From assembly GCF_037975245.1 (NCBI RefSeq), contig NC_092582.1, positions 10,394,001 through 10,458,000 of the forward strand: DNA of 64,000 bases. Reading direction: 5' to 3'. The notes under the pieces were generated by a model. The model did not search any database and had not been told where the DNA came from. It worked only from the letters and a program-made list of their open reading frames with translations. The translations under genes were made by a program, and so were the position numbers. Position 1 is the stretch's first letter. Each line of letters starts with the position of its first letter. Positions 23,171 to 33,909 of the stretch are shown in pieces. This DNA comes from Apostichopus japonicus. Taxonomy: Eukaryota; Echinodermata; Holothuroidea; Aspidochirotida; Stichopodidae.

Positions 23171-23675
23171 ATCCTCGCATGATTTCAGGGTAAGTTTCTG
23201 TGCCCGTAGTAATCACTCTCTGAGTGCCGAATTTGTGATACCACACACGATCCTATCCCGGACAAGCGGGTCATGCAATGATTCAAAGTTACATGTTTGT
23301 GCCAGGACTTTGAGTTCAGTGATGTATCTGTCCAACTGCTCCCCTGGCTCCTGAAATCTTGTGAAGAATTTGTATCTTTCTACAGTTTCATTTTGCTTTG
23401 GGTTGCAGTAGGCATCAAAGAGTGTGAGGAGCTCTCCAATTTTCGGGGAAACATCGGCAGCGCCTGCAGCTGGTACCGGTTTTATAGTCTCATATATCTC
23501 ACGTCCGGTAGTGCCCATAAGATAGAGGCACATTTTTCCTTTAACTTATCATCTTTGTCAGACATTGCCAGTTCTGCATATACAGTAGCTTGAATTCTTC
23601 TTTCCAGTGTTGCCATCTGCTTGCCAGTTTGGGAGAAGCAAAATCAATCTTCTCTGGTGGGGGAACTTTATCCAT
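23171..23675 (-). pseudogene. gypsy gag N-terminal part, frameshifted
   Basis: A start codon at 23675 opens a Gag-like frame (MDKVPPPEKIDF, then WQHWKEEF). The frame is lost near 23560 and again near 23530 before continuing as GREIYETIKP and a stretch with FQEPGEQLDRYITELK, which is typical of invertebrate gypsy Gag. At least two frameshifts are needed to follow it. It joins the zinc-knuckle/protease frame downstream. Gag would form the cytoplasmic retrotransposon particle. It is broken here. Confidence 0.7.
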
Positions 23676-24111
23676 ACTGTTATTGTAACTCGCGATCTTC
23701 TGGCAGAATTTATTTCAGGAATCGTCTGAATGTTAATTTTAATTCTCCAACGTGTACACGGTTTTGTATTGTACCGGTACGTACAGTAATGCGATTGTTT
23801 TCTTTTCTTATTTTCACCTCACCAGACTGTTGTTTCACAAGGCTTTACTACTGTATTATCACCGTGCTATAGTTTAGCGTACAATCTGCAGTTCCTTTCT
23901 TTGCTTACCACATCACACTGCATTCTACGTTGCGTCTCGGATTACTGTACTGTTTTATCGCATAGTCCTATACATACGATACTGTGTATGCTATTCTAAT
24001 GGTGCATTCGCATAGCGGAATCTTACCGAATTGCTGACTAATTCACGGTGATTTTTGGGTGATCAGTCCTTCGAATCTCGCAAGAATGTTCCTCGAAATT
24101 ATCTTAAGTTT

Positions 24112-24124
24112 ACTTCTGACACCA
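24112..24124 (-). other. Primer-binding site, tRNA-Leu type
   Basis: Immediately inside the 5' LTR the minus strand reads TGGTGTCAGAAGT. This complements the 3' end of animal tRNA-Leu(CAA) including CCA (ACTTCTGACACCA). The match ends after 13 bases. Confidence 0.75.
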
Positions 24125-24314
24125 TGTTTCAGTTTGTGGCCGTCGAGCATGTCGTATAAAGAATATAGGAGGCGATCATTTATTTAGTAACAGACTTGGT
24201 TTATTATTGTACTTCAGTAGCCATATTCAATGGAGTGCACAGACTTGTAGTATGTAATATGAAGAGCAAGTACGGTAGCTCATATTGATCAGCTACATAA
24301 ATGTACTTGTCACA
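24125..24314 (-). repeat. 5' LTR of the gypsy element
   Basis: Read on the minus strand it begins TGTGACAAG and ends CTGAAACA, the standard TG...CA boundaries. It differs from the other LTR at 8 of 190 positions by my count and lies next to the primer-binding site. Confidence 0.92.
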
Positions 24315-24319
24315 CAGTG

Positions 24320-24720
24320 AGGCTGTGGTTTACAAATCCCAATGATCCAGTTTTGGCAAAGAACACCTTCAATTCTCTTCTCTTATTCTTAGTAACTTAA
24401 CAGTTGCACTGGAGTGATATGCAATATCAGTTTAACATGTTCCAAACAGTTCAGGAATACATTGGGGTATGTCCTGTAGGTCAGTTTGGGAGGAATCAGC
24501 TGAGCTAAACAAAAGTAGTTTCCATCACTTTTCAGAGCCAGAGACGAAAAAACCCTCCCCGCTGACCCTTCTCTGGATGACGTTTCTGCAGGTAGGGCAA
24601 GCCAGACCAAGTGGACTGTGATCAGGGATACCAATACAACCTGCAGGAATCATAGATGCACCCAAATTGGTCAAGCTTATCAAAATTGGTGACTGGAAAT
24701 GTTGCAGACGTAGACCTGGT
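24320..24720. other. Unassigned sequence
   Basis: Right flank of the gypsy insertion. No convincing gene, RNA or terminal repeats were seen. Confidence 0.5.
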
Positions 24721-24721
24721 T

Positions 24722-24900
24722 ACTGCTTACACAGTATTGCTCATATGTGTATTTACACACTGCACCTTGCATACTGAAATCTCTGAAAATACATCTTTAT
24801 GGACCTAAAATGATAATTGCATAGAATTTTGTTGTGGTTTATATTGTGACGACGATAAAAAGTATCATATTGGTATTAAAAAAAAAAATTCATCTCTCAC
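24722..24900. repeat. Dispersed repeat R1, right copy, uninterrupted
   Basis: Direct repeat of 16272-16405, then matching 17490-17529 (A-run plus ATCTCTCAC) without the 1.1-kb insertion present in the left copy. It abuts MITE copy 2 exactly as the left copy abuts MITE copy 1. Confidence 0.85.
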
Positions 24901-25373
24901 TTAAGGTGGCATACTCCTATTAGAGTCTATATCAGTCCGAATTGTTCTCCTTCAAGAAAAGTGCCAAAAAGCAGCAAGGGAACATCTTTTGTGACCTGTT
25001 ATCAATCATGATCTAGTTTTTTGTGGCTTGCACATTGAAGAGCATGAATGGAAGTACATGTGGTGAGAAAATTGTGTCAATTGAGGCCATTTCAGACCCC
25101 TTTAAGGCCTCCCAGGAGCAGCATAGGAAAATTGTTTACCACTGAGTGAAGAGGTTTGTTTACAAGTGACAAAAACTTCCGGCTCGGATAGCAACAAATC
25201 TACATGGTCCAGATACGGAAAATTGATGGTGCCATAAAAGGCCAACTTGACAGCTATCCGGTGATGGGTAGCATTTAGCTAGTGAAAACTTCTATCTAGA
25301 CTTAGAGACCACATTACTTTTGTGATTTAGTGTGTAAGTCAATGGTGCTTTTAATGGGCGTATGCTACCTGAA
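24901..25373. mobile_element. TTAA-flanked MITE, copy 2
   Basis: Closely similar to 17530-17977, starting TTAAGGTGGCATACTCC and ending GTATGCTACCTGAA (one changed base in the TTAA). It includes the extra segment ATTGTTCTCCTTCAAG that is missing from copy 1. It lies at the edge of a Mutator-like remnant. Confidence 0.75.
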
Positions 25374-26605
25374 GGATTCTTGCCAGGTTTGTTACTGTTT
25401 TATTAAGCTTTTTAGATGGACAAGAGTTCACTCTTGTAGCTACATAGTGATTCCAAACACAACCTTTGATTCAAGTCCTACAATTCTTCCATATCAGAAA
25501 GACCTATAGGGTCGTCCCCACATCCATTGCTTGTCTCTCTGTGAGCCATCATAGCACTGTGATAGGCCCTTATTAGGGCTTGTAAATTAACTAACCTGTT
25601 TCCTGTAGATTCGGCAAACATGGTTTGTTGTGACTGAGTTGAAAATATCTCATGTCCTTTATCTGCTGGGTTAATTACTCTCTCATACTCTTCCTTGTCG
25701 AGCCTTCTATAAGCAGGTTTGCAAGAGGAATTAGTTGCCATATCTGTATCAGAAGAGCTAGGAATATCACCAGTGCAATTGGCATCAGCTTCAGCAGCTG
25801 TTCAAGCAGTAAAGCCAAACCTGTTACCTGGCTTGAAGGTTGTTGCATGCCTATCAAACATGCCTTTCCTTCTACCCATTCTTCTAAATACTAATCAGTT
25901 TTTATCCTTAAAATATACCAATTTTCCAATGACCTATTCACTAGTTTTGTTTGTAAGCATTTATTGGAAGTCTAAGCAGTTGAATAGCTGCACATAGAAT
26001 GATACAAGACAAGACTTACACTGAGAAACTAGTCAATATGATGGACTACAACTAGTTTGGAATGTTGTTTGAACATCGCCCTCATTCTAGATCTGGTCAC
26101 AGCTAGTACATAGCTCTCCTGAGTATTTTTTGCACCAAAATCTGACAAAATACCTTTGAAAAGCAGTGCCAAAGTAACAAGTAACTTTTTCTCTTTCACT
26201 TTAGAGCCACAGCTAAGGGCGCATGCTTACTGGATGCTGGGAGTGATCAAATTTTCAGAGGGAAGAAGGCCAACCAAGTTTCCACCAGAGGGGGTAAGTA
26301 GCACCAAACTGAGGGACTGTGCTTAAAACACATTCTGTGGACCCAAGAACAATTTAGACATTCAGTAGATGCCTGTCATGCTGATGGAATGACTTCTTAT
26401 CACACTAGGGAATATGTCAATCATTGGGCTCTCACTTGTTTAAAGTTCATTACTGTATTATTCATATAGACTGTACAACATGTGTGAGACACCATATGAA
26501 GATTCACCCAATAGACAGAGATACACAGAAATGATGTAAGTCACAACTTCTCAAACTATCATAAAAAGGAGGTTTAATGTGGAGTTTAAATATCTCAGCT
26601 GTTAC
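25374..26605. mobile_element. Mutator-like transposon remnant, copy A
   Basis: This segment is closely similar to 30595-31587 (copy B) and, in pieces, to 38340-39740 and 40461-40533 (copy C). It includes the transposase N-terminal exon on the minus strand and, at 26205-26293, a short segment bordered by good plus-strand AG and GTAAGT splice signals that is shared with copy B (31196-31277). Its right end passes into MITE copy 3, which occupies the same place in copies B and C. Confidence 0.55.
25478..25879 (-). pseudogene. Mutator-like transposase N-terminal exon, copy A
   Basis: The minus frame starts at an ATG at 25879 with GRRKGMFDRHATTFKPGN, meets one in-frame TGA (25804-25802), and stays in frame to 25478 (DKEEYERVINPADKG, then GNRLVNLQALIRAYHSAM). 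The same start, M-G-K-R-K-D-M-F-G-R-H-A-T-T-L-K-P-G-N, is found at 39714 in copy C, which argues for a real former coding exon. The family call rests on copy C, whose second exon resembles Mutator-like transposase proteins of invertebrates. The damage indicates a dead copy. Confidence 0.5.
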
Positions 26606-26935
26606 TTAAGGTGGCATACTCCTATTAGCATCTATATCAACCTGCACAAGTGTTCTCCTTCAGGAAAAGTTCCAAAGAGCAACAGGAGAACATCTTTTTT
26701 TATATCTTATCAATTAGGATCTGGTTTTCTTGGTTTGGCTGTTATGGAGCATGAATGGAAGTACAAGTGGTACAAAGATTGGGTCAGTTGAGGCAAGTTT
26801 AGACCACTTTAGGCCTCCCTGGAGTAGCATATGAACATTGTTTACTGCTGAGTAAAGAGGTTTGTTTACAAGTGAGGAAAATTTCAAGCTCTCATAGCAA
26901 ACAAAAAGTCTGCACAGTCATGATAAAGAAACTTT
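26606..26935. mobile_element. TTAA-flanked MITE, copy 3, 3' truncated
   Basis: It starts TTAAGGTGGCATACTCC and is homologous to the other copies up to about 26935. The right terminal repeat is missing. Confidence 0.7.
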
Positions 26936-27579
26936 AGGTTCAAATGAATGTGATAAATTAATTAGAATAAACCAAAAGCAAATAGAATAAAGGGTAATTT
27001 AAACCAAGAAATACTGTACGACGCAACTCACATGCATACCTGTAAATGTTACCCACGCTCGACGACACATACAACACTGACACGCAACTGGAACACAGCA
27101 TCACACGCATTAAAACAATCAAAGACCATTAACAGGGTGTACTGCTGAGTTTCTGGAGAAAGATTGTAAAACAAACCACCTGCTGCTGAAGAAACAAAGT
27201 CTAAACATTCAAGAGTTCTGCTGCCTCCATTGGTCTTTATTATAACTTTCTGTCAAATATCATTGGAGATATGGATATTTTGGCTTCCAGATTAAAGGTA
27301 CAAGCCAACATGTCTGGGAGGTAAATGCTCCTAAAAAGGTCAATGCCCGTTCACTGATGCACATATTATATGACATCACGGTCACGCCAATACATGTGTC
27401 CAAATGCTTCAAAGCATGCCTTTTCTTTCATTGTTGATGTTGGATCTGGAAAATAACCATTTCATCCTTAATTTAAAGTCTTGAATTTTAATATATCAAC
27501 ACTGAGGGAACCCTGAAGGATTGATAATCCAACACAATCGTAGAATAGAAAAGGTGAGGGATTTCTCAACCAAGGCTTC
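26936..27579. other. Unassigned sequence
   Basis: No gene or repeat structure recognised. It lies downstream of the stop codon of the P2X7-like fragment. Confidence 0.4.
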
Positions 27580-28466
27580 CTATACAATTGAGTTTTCTCC
27601 TGGCATCTTGAATCCAGTGTAATGACCATTGGCTGGAAACTCACTTCTGATTCTTTGGACTGCACATGATGGTAGCACAACTCTGACGTGTCTTGCTAGG
27701 AACCCCCAGCACCTTTGAACCTGTTGACCGTAGGCTACGTATCTGTACTGTACTGCCTAAAAAAAATTATTGAAAGTTCACAATGTATTAATGTTGGCCC
27801 ATGATGTCCACAATAACAAGCAGGGATACAATGTACAGTTATGGTTACATTTGTTGTGAATTTACACCTTCCATATTTCATGAAACATTCTTTTGTTCAG
27901 ACAATTGATTTGCAAAACTCCAGGCCTAAGTACTAGCCTGGTAATAATGAGTATAAAATGACACATATGCCTACCTAACATGGCTGCATAATGCAGCTTA
28001 CGTCCTGAGCTAAACTTTCAGTATGCAACCAACACTACTACTACTAGTAGTACTATGCACCATACTGTACATGTATGAATACATAGCCAACACACAGTAC
28101 ATATGGGTTGTAAGGATTCTATGGTTGTAAGTCACCGTAACACAGCTCACAATATGGTTAAGGCAGTTCCGCGAATTCCAACCACACATGCACAAAATGG
28201 AATTTGTTGCACAAAATGGATTTTGTTTGCTTTATTACTAAATTCTTACCACGTTGTATGCTCCTTGTAATAGTTCTGTCTATATCCTAACAGTAACACC
28301 TCAGGTCCACCCTCAACATTTGGTTCAATATTGGCATGATCATCGCCTTCACTCTCTGCTTCGAATATTAGAAAGGGCACTCTATTTCTAGTACAATTTC
28401 ACTGCCTGGTGAAGAACCACTATCACTTTGAACTTCGGTTGCCACATTTGGTTCTAAATCTGACAT
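27580..28466 (-). pseudogene. P2X7 C-terminal-domain-like protein, two candidate exons, frame damaged
   Basis: Exon 1 (28466-28250) starts with ATG and an acidic N-terminus (MSDLEPNVATEVQSDSG). It needs a one-base shift near IECPF to continue as FEAESEGDDHANIEP and ends at a GTAAGA donor. Exon 2 (27756-27580) follows a T-rich tract and AG acceptor. It encodes YRYVAYGQQVQRCWGFL and VRVVLPSCAVQRIRSEFP, then NGHYTGF and a stop. That block matches the conserved core of the P2X7-intracellular-type domain (AYRQF...W, R-V-PSC-V-IR-FP, YxGF), which is expanded in invertebrates. The cysteine-rich part expected between the exons is not visible, and the exon phases do not join (phase 2 out, phase 0 in). 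An exon may be missing or the copy is dead. Mutation and sequencing error cannot be separated. Confidence 0.55.
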
Positions 28467-28469
28467 TCC

Positions 28470-29185
28470 ACGGGAAATTTAGATTTGATTTCGCGCTGAC
28501 TTGTTATCGATTGTTTTGTGTATTTATGTACACTTGTCGGAGTGTAGGTATGATGTTCGGAGGAAACAGCGAGAGCAAATCGTGTTCCTAAAATGTTGTC
28601 ACATTAGGTCATGAGATTACGAAAAAAAATTTTCGAAGGGAAAAATCAAGTTTTTAACTGGCAGAGTGGTTGATATATGTTCTAGAGAACATGCTTAGAT
28701 GGATCCCAAAAATACAGGATGTTGAAATTTTCGTGTCGTGGCCATAATAAGTAAGAATTTGAAAATTGCCATTTTAGACTCTATGAGCCTTAAGTATAGC
28801 TAAGGGGGTATTGGTTATGATATGTAATCACGGAATATGACAAAAACGACTCATCATTTTACGCTTGAGTGATTTGGGGGCAAATTTTGTGAAAAATCAC
28901 CAAAATATCGCAATGTGGCACAAGATTGACACGGAAGTAACAACACATTGGTACACCATGTGCCCCAAAATGTACTGACGAAGTAATAATTAGACTGGAA
29001 GAACATGTTCATGGCCTGTAGAGACCACTGTACTACCTGTGTCTGTTATTTTGATCTGTGTGTTATTGAAATGTGTAGTAGTACAGTAACGGATGGTATA
29101 AGGAGCCACTAATTTCAATGTTAAGCTATAGAACAAGTAAAACCTGAGGAACTGAAGTTGTACATCTGGTGAGTAGTCTACTTTT
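28470..29185. other. Unassigned sequence upstream of the P2X7-like fragment
   Basis: AT-rich. No recognised gene or repeat boundaries. Confidence 0.4.
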
Positions 29186-29193
29186 ATACAGTG

Positions 29194-30130
29194 TAGTGCT
29201 GATAGTCGTGATCGATTAATCGCCAGTAGTCGCGATTACACTTTGGAAGTTTGATTAATCGCTCTCAAAACCTAAGTTGCGATTACTGGACTAAAGCTAG
29301 CACTACACACAATCTGCTATTGAAAAATAGCCTAACCTATCAAAAACAACACTTAAGCAGTTTGTCAGCAAATATCGCAAACACAGGTTCTTACAATGCT
29401 ACACTAGAACTGTGCTGTGTTAAAAATCAGTAAGCACCTGTTCAGGTTAGATTCATGCATTTACTTGTTAGTAATACGATTGTTCTGCAGTGCAACATTT
29501 AGTCCTAGCAATGTTTCATCATTGCAAATTCCCAAATTTATTAATCTTTAATGATTGCCAAAGAATTTTTAATTTCTTCAAACATGCATGTTTACAGTAT
29601 ATTTCATTTCTGGCCAGTGGTTCACTTGTATCATATGTCTGATAGAGTGTGTCGATTGCGGTGAAGTTTCATTTCAATGTGTCATAATATGTGCGTGTTA
29701 TCACGCTAGGCTAAAGCCTAGGCTAGAAGGTGAACGTCCTTCTACAGAAAACTCTTGCATAGTAATCATCACACCACTACAGGGTGTTGCATCTATTCAT
29801 TTTTTTGCTGTGATTAGTGCTAGTACAGTAGTTGTAGTAGCCTTGTAGATCCATTCCAAAGTTTTTGATTTACTTTGAAGGATTTTAAGAAATGTTGAAT
29901 ATTGAAATTTGTTGACAGTTTTTGTTTGGTAGATGTTTTAACATTAATTAGACATCACACATTAAGACTTGAAAGAACAAATACGGACAGTGCACCATGG
30001 AGAAAGATTTGTTTGACTGTATTTCTGCAATGTAGAAATGACAGTGATGATGCCATAACTGTAACCGAGTATCGCGAGAAGAGCTATGCGATTAATCAAC
30101 TACAAAAGTAAGAGTCGACTATCAGCACTA
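29194..30130. mobile_element. hAT-like non-autonomous element, TSD ATAC(A/T)GTG
   Basis: The terminal inverted repeats TAGTGCTGATAGTCG (left) and CGACTATCAGCACTA (right) are followed inward by GATTAATCGC and its complement. The flanks ATACAGTG (29186-29193) and ATACTGTG (30131-30138) match at 7 of 8 positions, fitting the 8-bp target duplication of hAT elements. No transposase was recognised in the 937 bp. Confidence 0.7.
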
Positions 30131-30138
30131 ATACTGTG

Positions 30139-30594
30139 TACCTAGCAGAGCAAAAAGCGACAGTCAGAATTAAAATGCATACATTACAACGTAATATATG
30201 TGGTGTAAGAATCAGTTTTATTGAGACCCAGACTGCAAACAGAATAAGGATAGGCCTATATACAGTAACACATTTGTAACTGGAAAGCTCACACCTTCAC
30301 AATGTCAGACTAAGATTGGATGGCATGGGCTGATGAAATAAATGCAAAAGTGGCAAAATATACATCAGCCCCAGCAAGTTACACAAAGGGATGCAGGATG
30401 TGGACAGGTGCCTACACCATCAGTATGCCAGGGGCACCAGCGTATGGCATTATCCGCACAATGCTATCCCTGGCAGCTAAGAGAAGAGCCACATTCCAGC
30501 ATCTGCTCTTCAAAGTATTGTGCAAAGAAATGAACTTTTAAGTACCAAATCATTTCACATCTCCCACATATGCCACAACAGCCTATGTGTGGAG
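30139..30594. other. Unassigned sequence
   Basis: Two overlapping short plus-strand frames at 30320-30541 look like chance frames. No domain recognised. Confidence 0.35.
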
Positions 30595-31587
30595 GTGTCA
30601 CATCCATTGCTTGTGTCTCTGTGAGCCATCATAGCACTGTGACAGGCCCTTAATGAGACTTGCAAATTTACTAACCTGTTTACTGTAGATTTCGTCATAT
30701 ATCAGAGGAGAGTACTGCTTTAGTCAGTGCTCTGTAGAGAGGCCTGTTTAGGTGTACTACATCAGAATGATAAGCTGCAGCCATTGTTCTACTGAACCCA
30801 TTACATGCCTTGCCATCAGCATCAATTGTGAGGTACATGACCGTACCCATTCTTCATAATAATAATCAGTTTTTTATCCTCAGAGTTCAACAAAATTCCA
30901 GTGACCTATTCACTAGTTTGTTTGTATACAAATGCTTAAATGCTTATAAGCATTTATTGGAAGTCTAAGCAGTTGAATAGCTGCACATAGAATGATACAA
31001 GACAAGACTTACACTGAGAAACTAGTCAATATGATCTACTACAACGATTTAGGAATGTTGCTTGAACAGCGCCTCATTCTAGATCTGGTCACAGCTAGTA
31101 CATAGCTCCCCTGAGTAGTTTTCGCAACAAAATCTGACAAAATACCTTTGAAAAGCAGTGCCAAAGTAACAAGTAACTTTTCTCTCTCATTTTAGGGCCA
31201 GAGTTTACTCGATACAGGGTGTGATCACATTTTCAGAGGGAAGAAGGCCAACTTGCGTCAAGTTTCCACCAGAGGGGGTAAGTAGCACCAACTGAGGGAC
31301 TGTGCTTAAAACACATTCTGTGGACCCAAGCACAATTTAGACATGCAGTAGATGCCAGCCATGCTGATGGAATGACTTCTAATCACACTAGGGAATATGT
31401 CAACCATTGGGAACTCACTTGTTAAAAGTTCATTACTGTATTATTCATATAGACTGTACAACATGTGTGAGACACCATATGAAGATTCACACAATAGACA
31501 GAGATAAACAAAAATGATATAAGTCATTACTTCTGAAACTATCATAAAAAGAGGTTTAAAGTGGATTTTAGAAATGTCAACTGTTAC
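30595..31587. mobile_element. Mutator-like transposon remnant, copy B, internally deleted
   Basis: Closely similar to copy A over 30598-30690 (ATCCATTGCTTGT, GAGCCATCATAGCACTGTGA) and 30890-31587. The middle (30695-30835) instead matches the 38341-38510 part of copy C. Most of the N-terminal transposase exon is deleted. Confidence 0.55.
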
Positions 31588-31697
31588 TTAAGCTGGCATA
31601 CTCCTATTAGCTTCTATATCAGTCCGCACCAAGTGTGCTTCTTCAGAAAAAGTGCCAAAAAGCAACAGGAGACATCTTTTTTGATATGTCATCAATC
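31588..31697. mobile_element. TTAA-flanked MITE, copy 4, left end only
   Basis: TTAAGCTGGCATACTCC matches the left end of the family. Homology stops near 31697, next to a perfect short hairpin (ATCTCAATACA/TGTATTGAGAT at about 31711-31736). Confidence 0.65.
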
Positions 31698-32556
31698 ACT
31701 GGACTGGTTATCTCAATACATTACATGTATTGAGATATTGTAACAGTAAGTGGGACTTTCTCTTCTCTTAAAAATTTTTCAGCGTCTTCAAACAAAGTTC
31801 TTTTTCTCTGGAATTTCCAGAGCAAGAATATATCATATAGACCAACAAAAGTTACTATTTTTTATTCCAGAATTGTATCTCATTCTGTGACTTTTTCACC
31901 GATTTATGTCCAAATCGGGCCAATTTGGACTGAAAACACACTTTGACAGACCTGTTTTGCACACGCTCCAAAACTTATGTTTTATGAAAGAGAATAGAAT
32001 AGAACTGTCTTTCAACAGTGGTATCGTCTAAGATAGGGTCCTATGCATTATATATTTTATTAAAATTTTAAACTTTCATTTGTTGTTTACAGGTAGGTAT
32101 TAATAAGAATTTTACTACTTTTATATGACATTTAATGGCTTTTATTTGCTTGATTTGATGTTTAAATGATTTTTCTTTCTTAAAACAACACTGAGCTGCC
32201 GCCCCTACTTTTAGTAAAAAGGTCCGTTTTTGATGATTAAGCCCCGCCCCCAAGTCTGTTTTGTAGCAGATTGGCTATGACTCATAACAGCTACATGTTA
32301 GATATACGAAAATGGCTACCCTCGCGAACAATTTTCTGTTCTGTAGTTAGGTACGCGGAAAAACGTGGGTTGTTTTGATATCTAGAAGTGGACACAGTTT
32401 TGATGGTAGTCACCACTACAGTCTACAGTAACATACAGTAGGTCAATAGGCCTAGCTCTCAAGGCAGGCATCAAGAATATGGTCGAGTTGTTCGCCTCTT
32501 CTAATTTGGCTGTTGTCATTGACGTCAAACTATATGACCAAAAAGTCCAACTGAGA
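31698..32556. other. Unassigned sequence
   Basis: Apart from the small hairpin at 31711-31736, no gene or repeat was recognised. Confidence 0.4.
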
Positions 32557-32564
32557 CTGACCTA

Positions 32565-33245
32565 CAGGGATGTAAGTCTTCCGTATTTTTACGGATTTTT
32601 TTACGGTTTTTTTTTATTCCAATAAAGTTCCACAAAATTGTTCGAATATCAAAGACACAACGCGGCAAAAATGCCTGGCCCGTTGCAGCAAGCTAACTTC
32701 AACTTTCACTCATCGATCAATCAAAATACCATTCCTGTTTCGCATCATCGCATTGCACTGTACAACATTGTGCCATGTGAATATCGTTGCGTACGTGCGA
32801 ACTTCAAATCGCCGTAACTCATTTCTGTTCTTTGAAAAACCTTGCCTAATTCACGTTGATTGGACTGCTAATTAATATCTTCGTAACTGCTGGTGCTCGA
32901 CATAACTTTCGGAATTAACGCTTGTGATATTTGTGAGCGGCGGAAATCTACGGGATACGCATATGAAAGTCGATATTTGTGATCGCATTCGAATGTGAGA
33001 CTGTTTTTTATTCCGTAGTTCGCTGCGACGTATTCGTAACTTTGAGGTAGCCTAACATAACGATAGTGTGTAAGTAGTAAGAACTAGGGGTAAGATGTGT
33101 TAGCGCTAATACTTCTGAGCTAGCCTAACATAACGATAGTGTGTAAGTAGTCAGAGCTAGGAGTAGGATGTGTTAGGACGGCATTCACCCGGGGTCTCCG
33201 AATAATTTTCCGGTTTTTTTTTTTTTGGCTGCACTTACATCCCTG
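32565..33245. mobile_element. Short TIR element (CAGGGATGTAAGT ends)
   Basis: CAGGGATGTAAGT at the left and ACTTACATCCCTG at the right are perfect 13-bp inverted ends, flanked by the direct repeat GACCTA (32559-32564 and 33246-33251). It is 681 bp and non-coding. It contains TTACGG-type T-rich motifs and a 73-bp tandem duplication near its right end. Superfamily not assigned. Confidence 0.7.
33048..33180 (+). repeat. Tandem duplication, 73-bp period, two units
   Basis: TAGCCTAACATAACGATAGT at 33048 recurs at 33121. The following GTGTAAGTAGT and GATGTGTTAG also recur. It lies inside the TIR element. Confidence 0.85.
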
Positions 33246-33253
33246 GACCTAAG

Positions 33254-33907
33254 ATGAAGGATACCACATAAAAAACAAGTTCTTAAATATTCTATGACAT
33301 TACTAAACCTTGCAACGTCGTTCTTTCGACTAACAGGCAATGAGCGCTAAAGGCAAGACTAGCAGGATAAAGTGTAACCTGCAGAGACTATTCGTGGCAA
33401 AAATGCAAGTTATATATTTGTTGTACCATGATTGATATTGATAATTGTAGAGACAGAGCAAAGATTTGAAATTAGGAATAAAAATTAAAACTTCCAGTAT
33501 TGAGATACTGCATCATTGATGCTCTTGTTTATGGTTTTAGTTCTACCATGTAGCTTTTACTCTCTCTCTGAGTTGTGCTCTCCTCCTTCTGTATGCTCTG
33601 TCTCTCTTATATAGTCTATCATACTGTTGTTTCCTTTGCATCTGTTTCAAAGTCTGGATACATGGACTATTTGAGCTCACCTCTAATCCTGCAGCTTCCA
33701 TCTTCCTGGCTATGGACTCTTCAGGCCCTTTATTTGTAATGTTTGTGGCACTGTGGTCCCTGTACTGACTGTTGCGTGAAATGTTTGTGCTATGTGTTGG
33801 ATTGGAAACTCGAAAGCATTATTGACTACCTCTGCTTTTTGAGTGGAAGTCTGAAACTGAGTGGACCATAAACGTTTGCTGCAGGTGGGTGTCTCAGGTA
33901 TTTCATT
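33254..33907. other. Unassigned sequence
   Basis: No gene or repeat structure recognised. Confidence 0.4.
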
Positions 33908-33909
33908 TA

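Larger units (their letters stand above)
19190..24314 (-). mobile_element. Ty3/gypsy LTR retrotransposon, full length, coding mutated
   Basis: The element runs on the minus strand between two 190-bp LTRs and is flanked by the perfect 5-bp target duplication CAGTG (19185-19189 and 24315-24319). The order gag zinc knuckle, aspartic protease, RT, RNase H, integrase is the Ty3/gypsy order. A primer-binding site and polypurine tract sit at the expected places. No envelope gene was seen. Several frameshifts and at least one in-frame stop break gag and pol, so it is non-autonomous now. LTR divergence (8 of 190 positions) indicates a fairly recent insertion. It resembles invertebrate gypsy groups of the SURL/mag kind, but the family was not determined. 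Confidence 0.93.
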
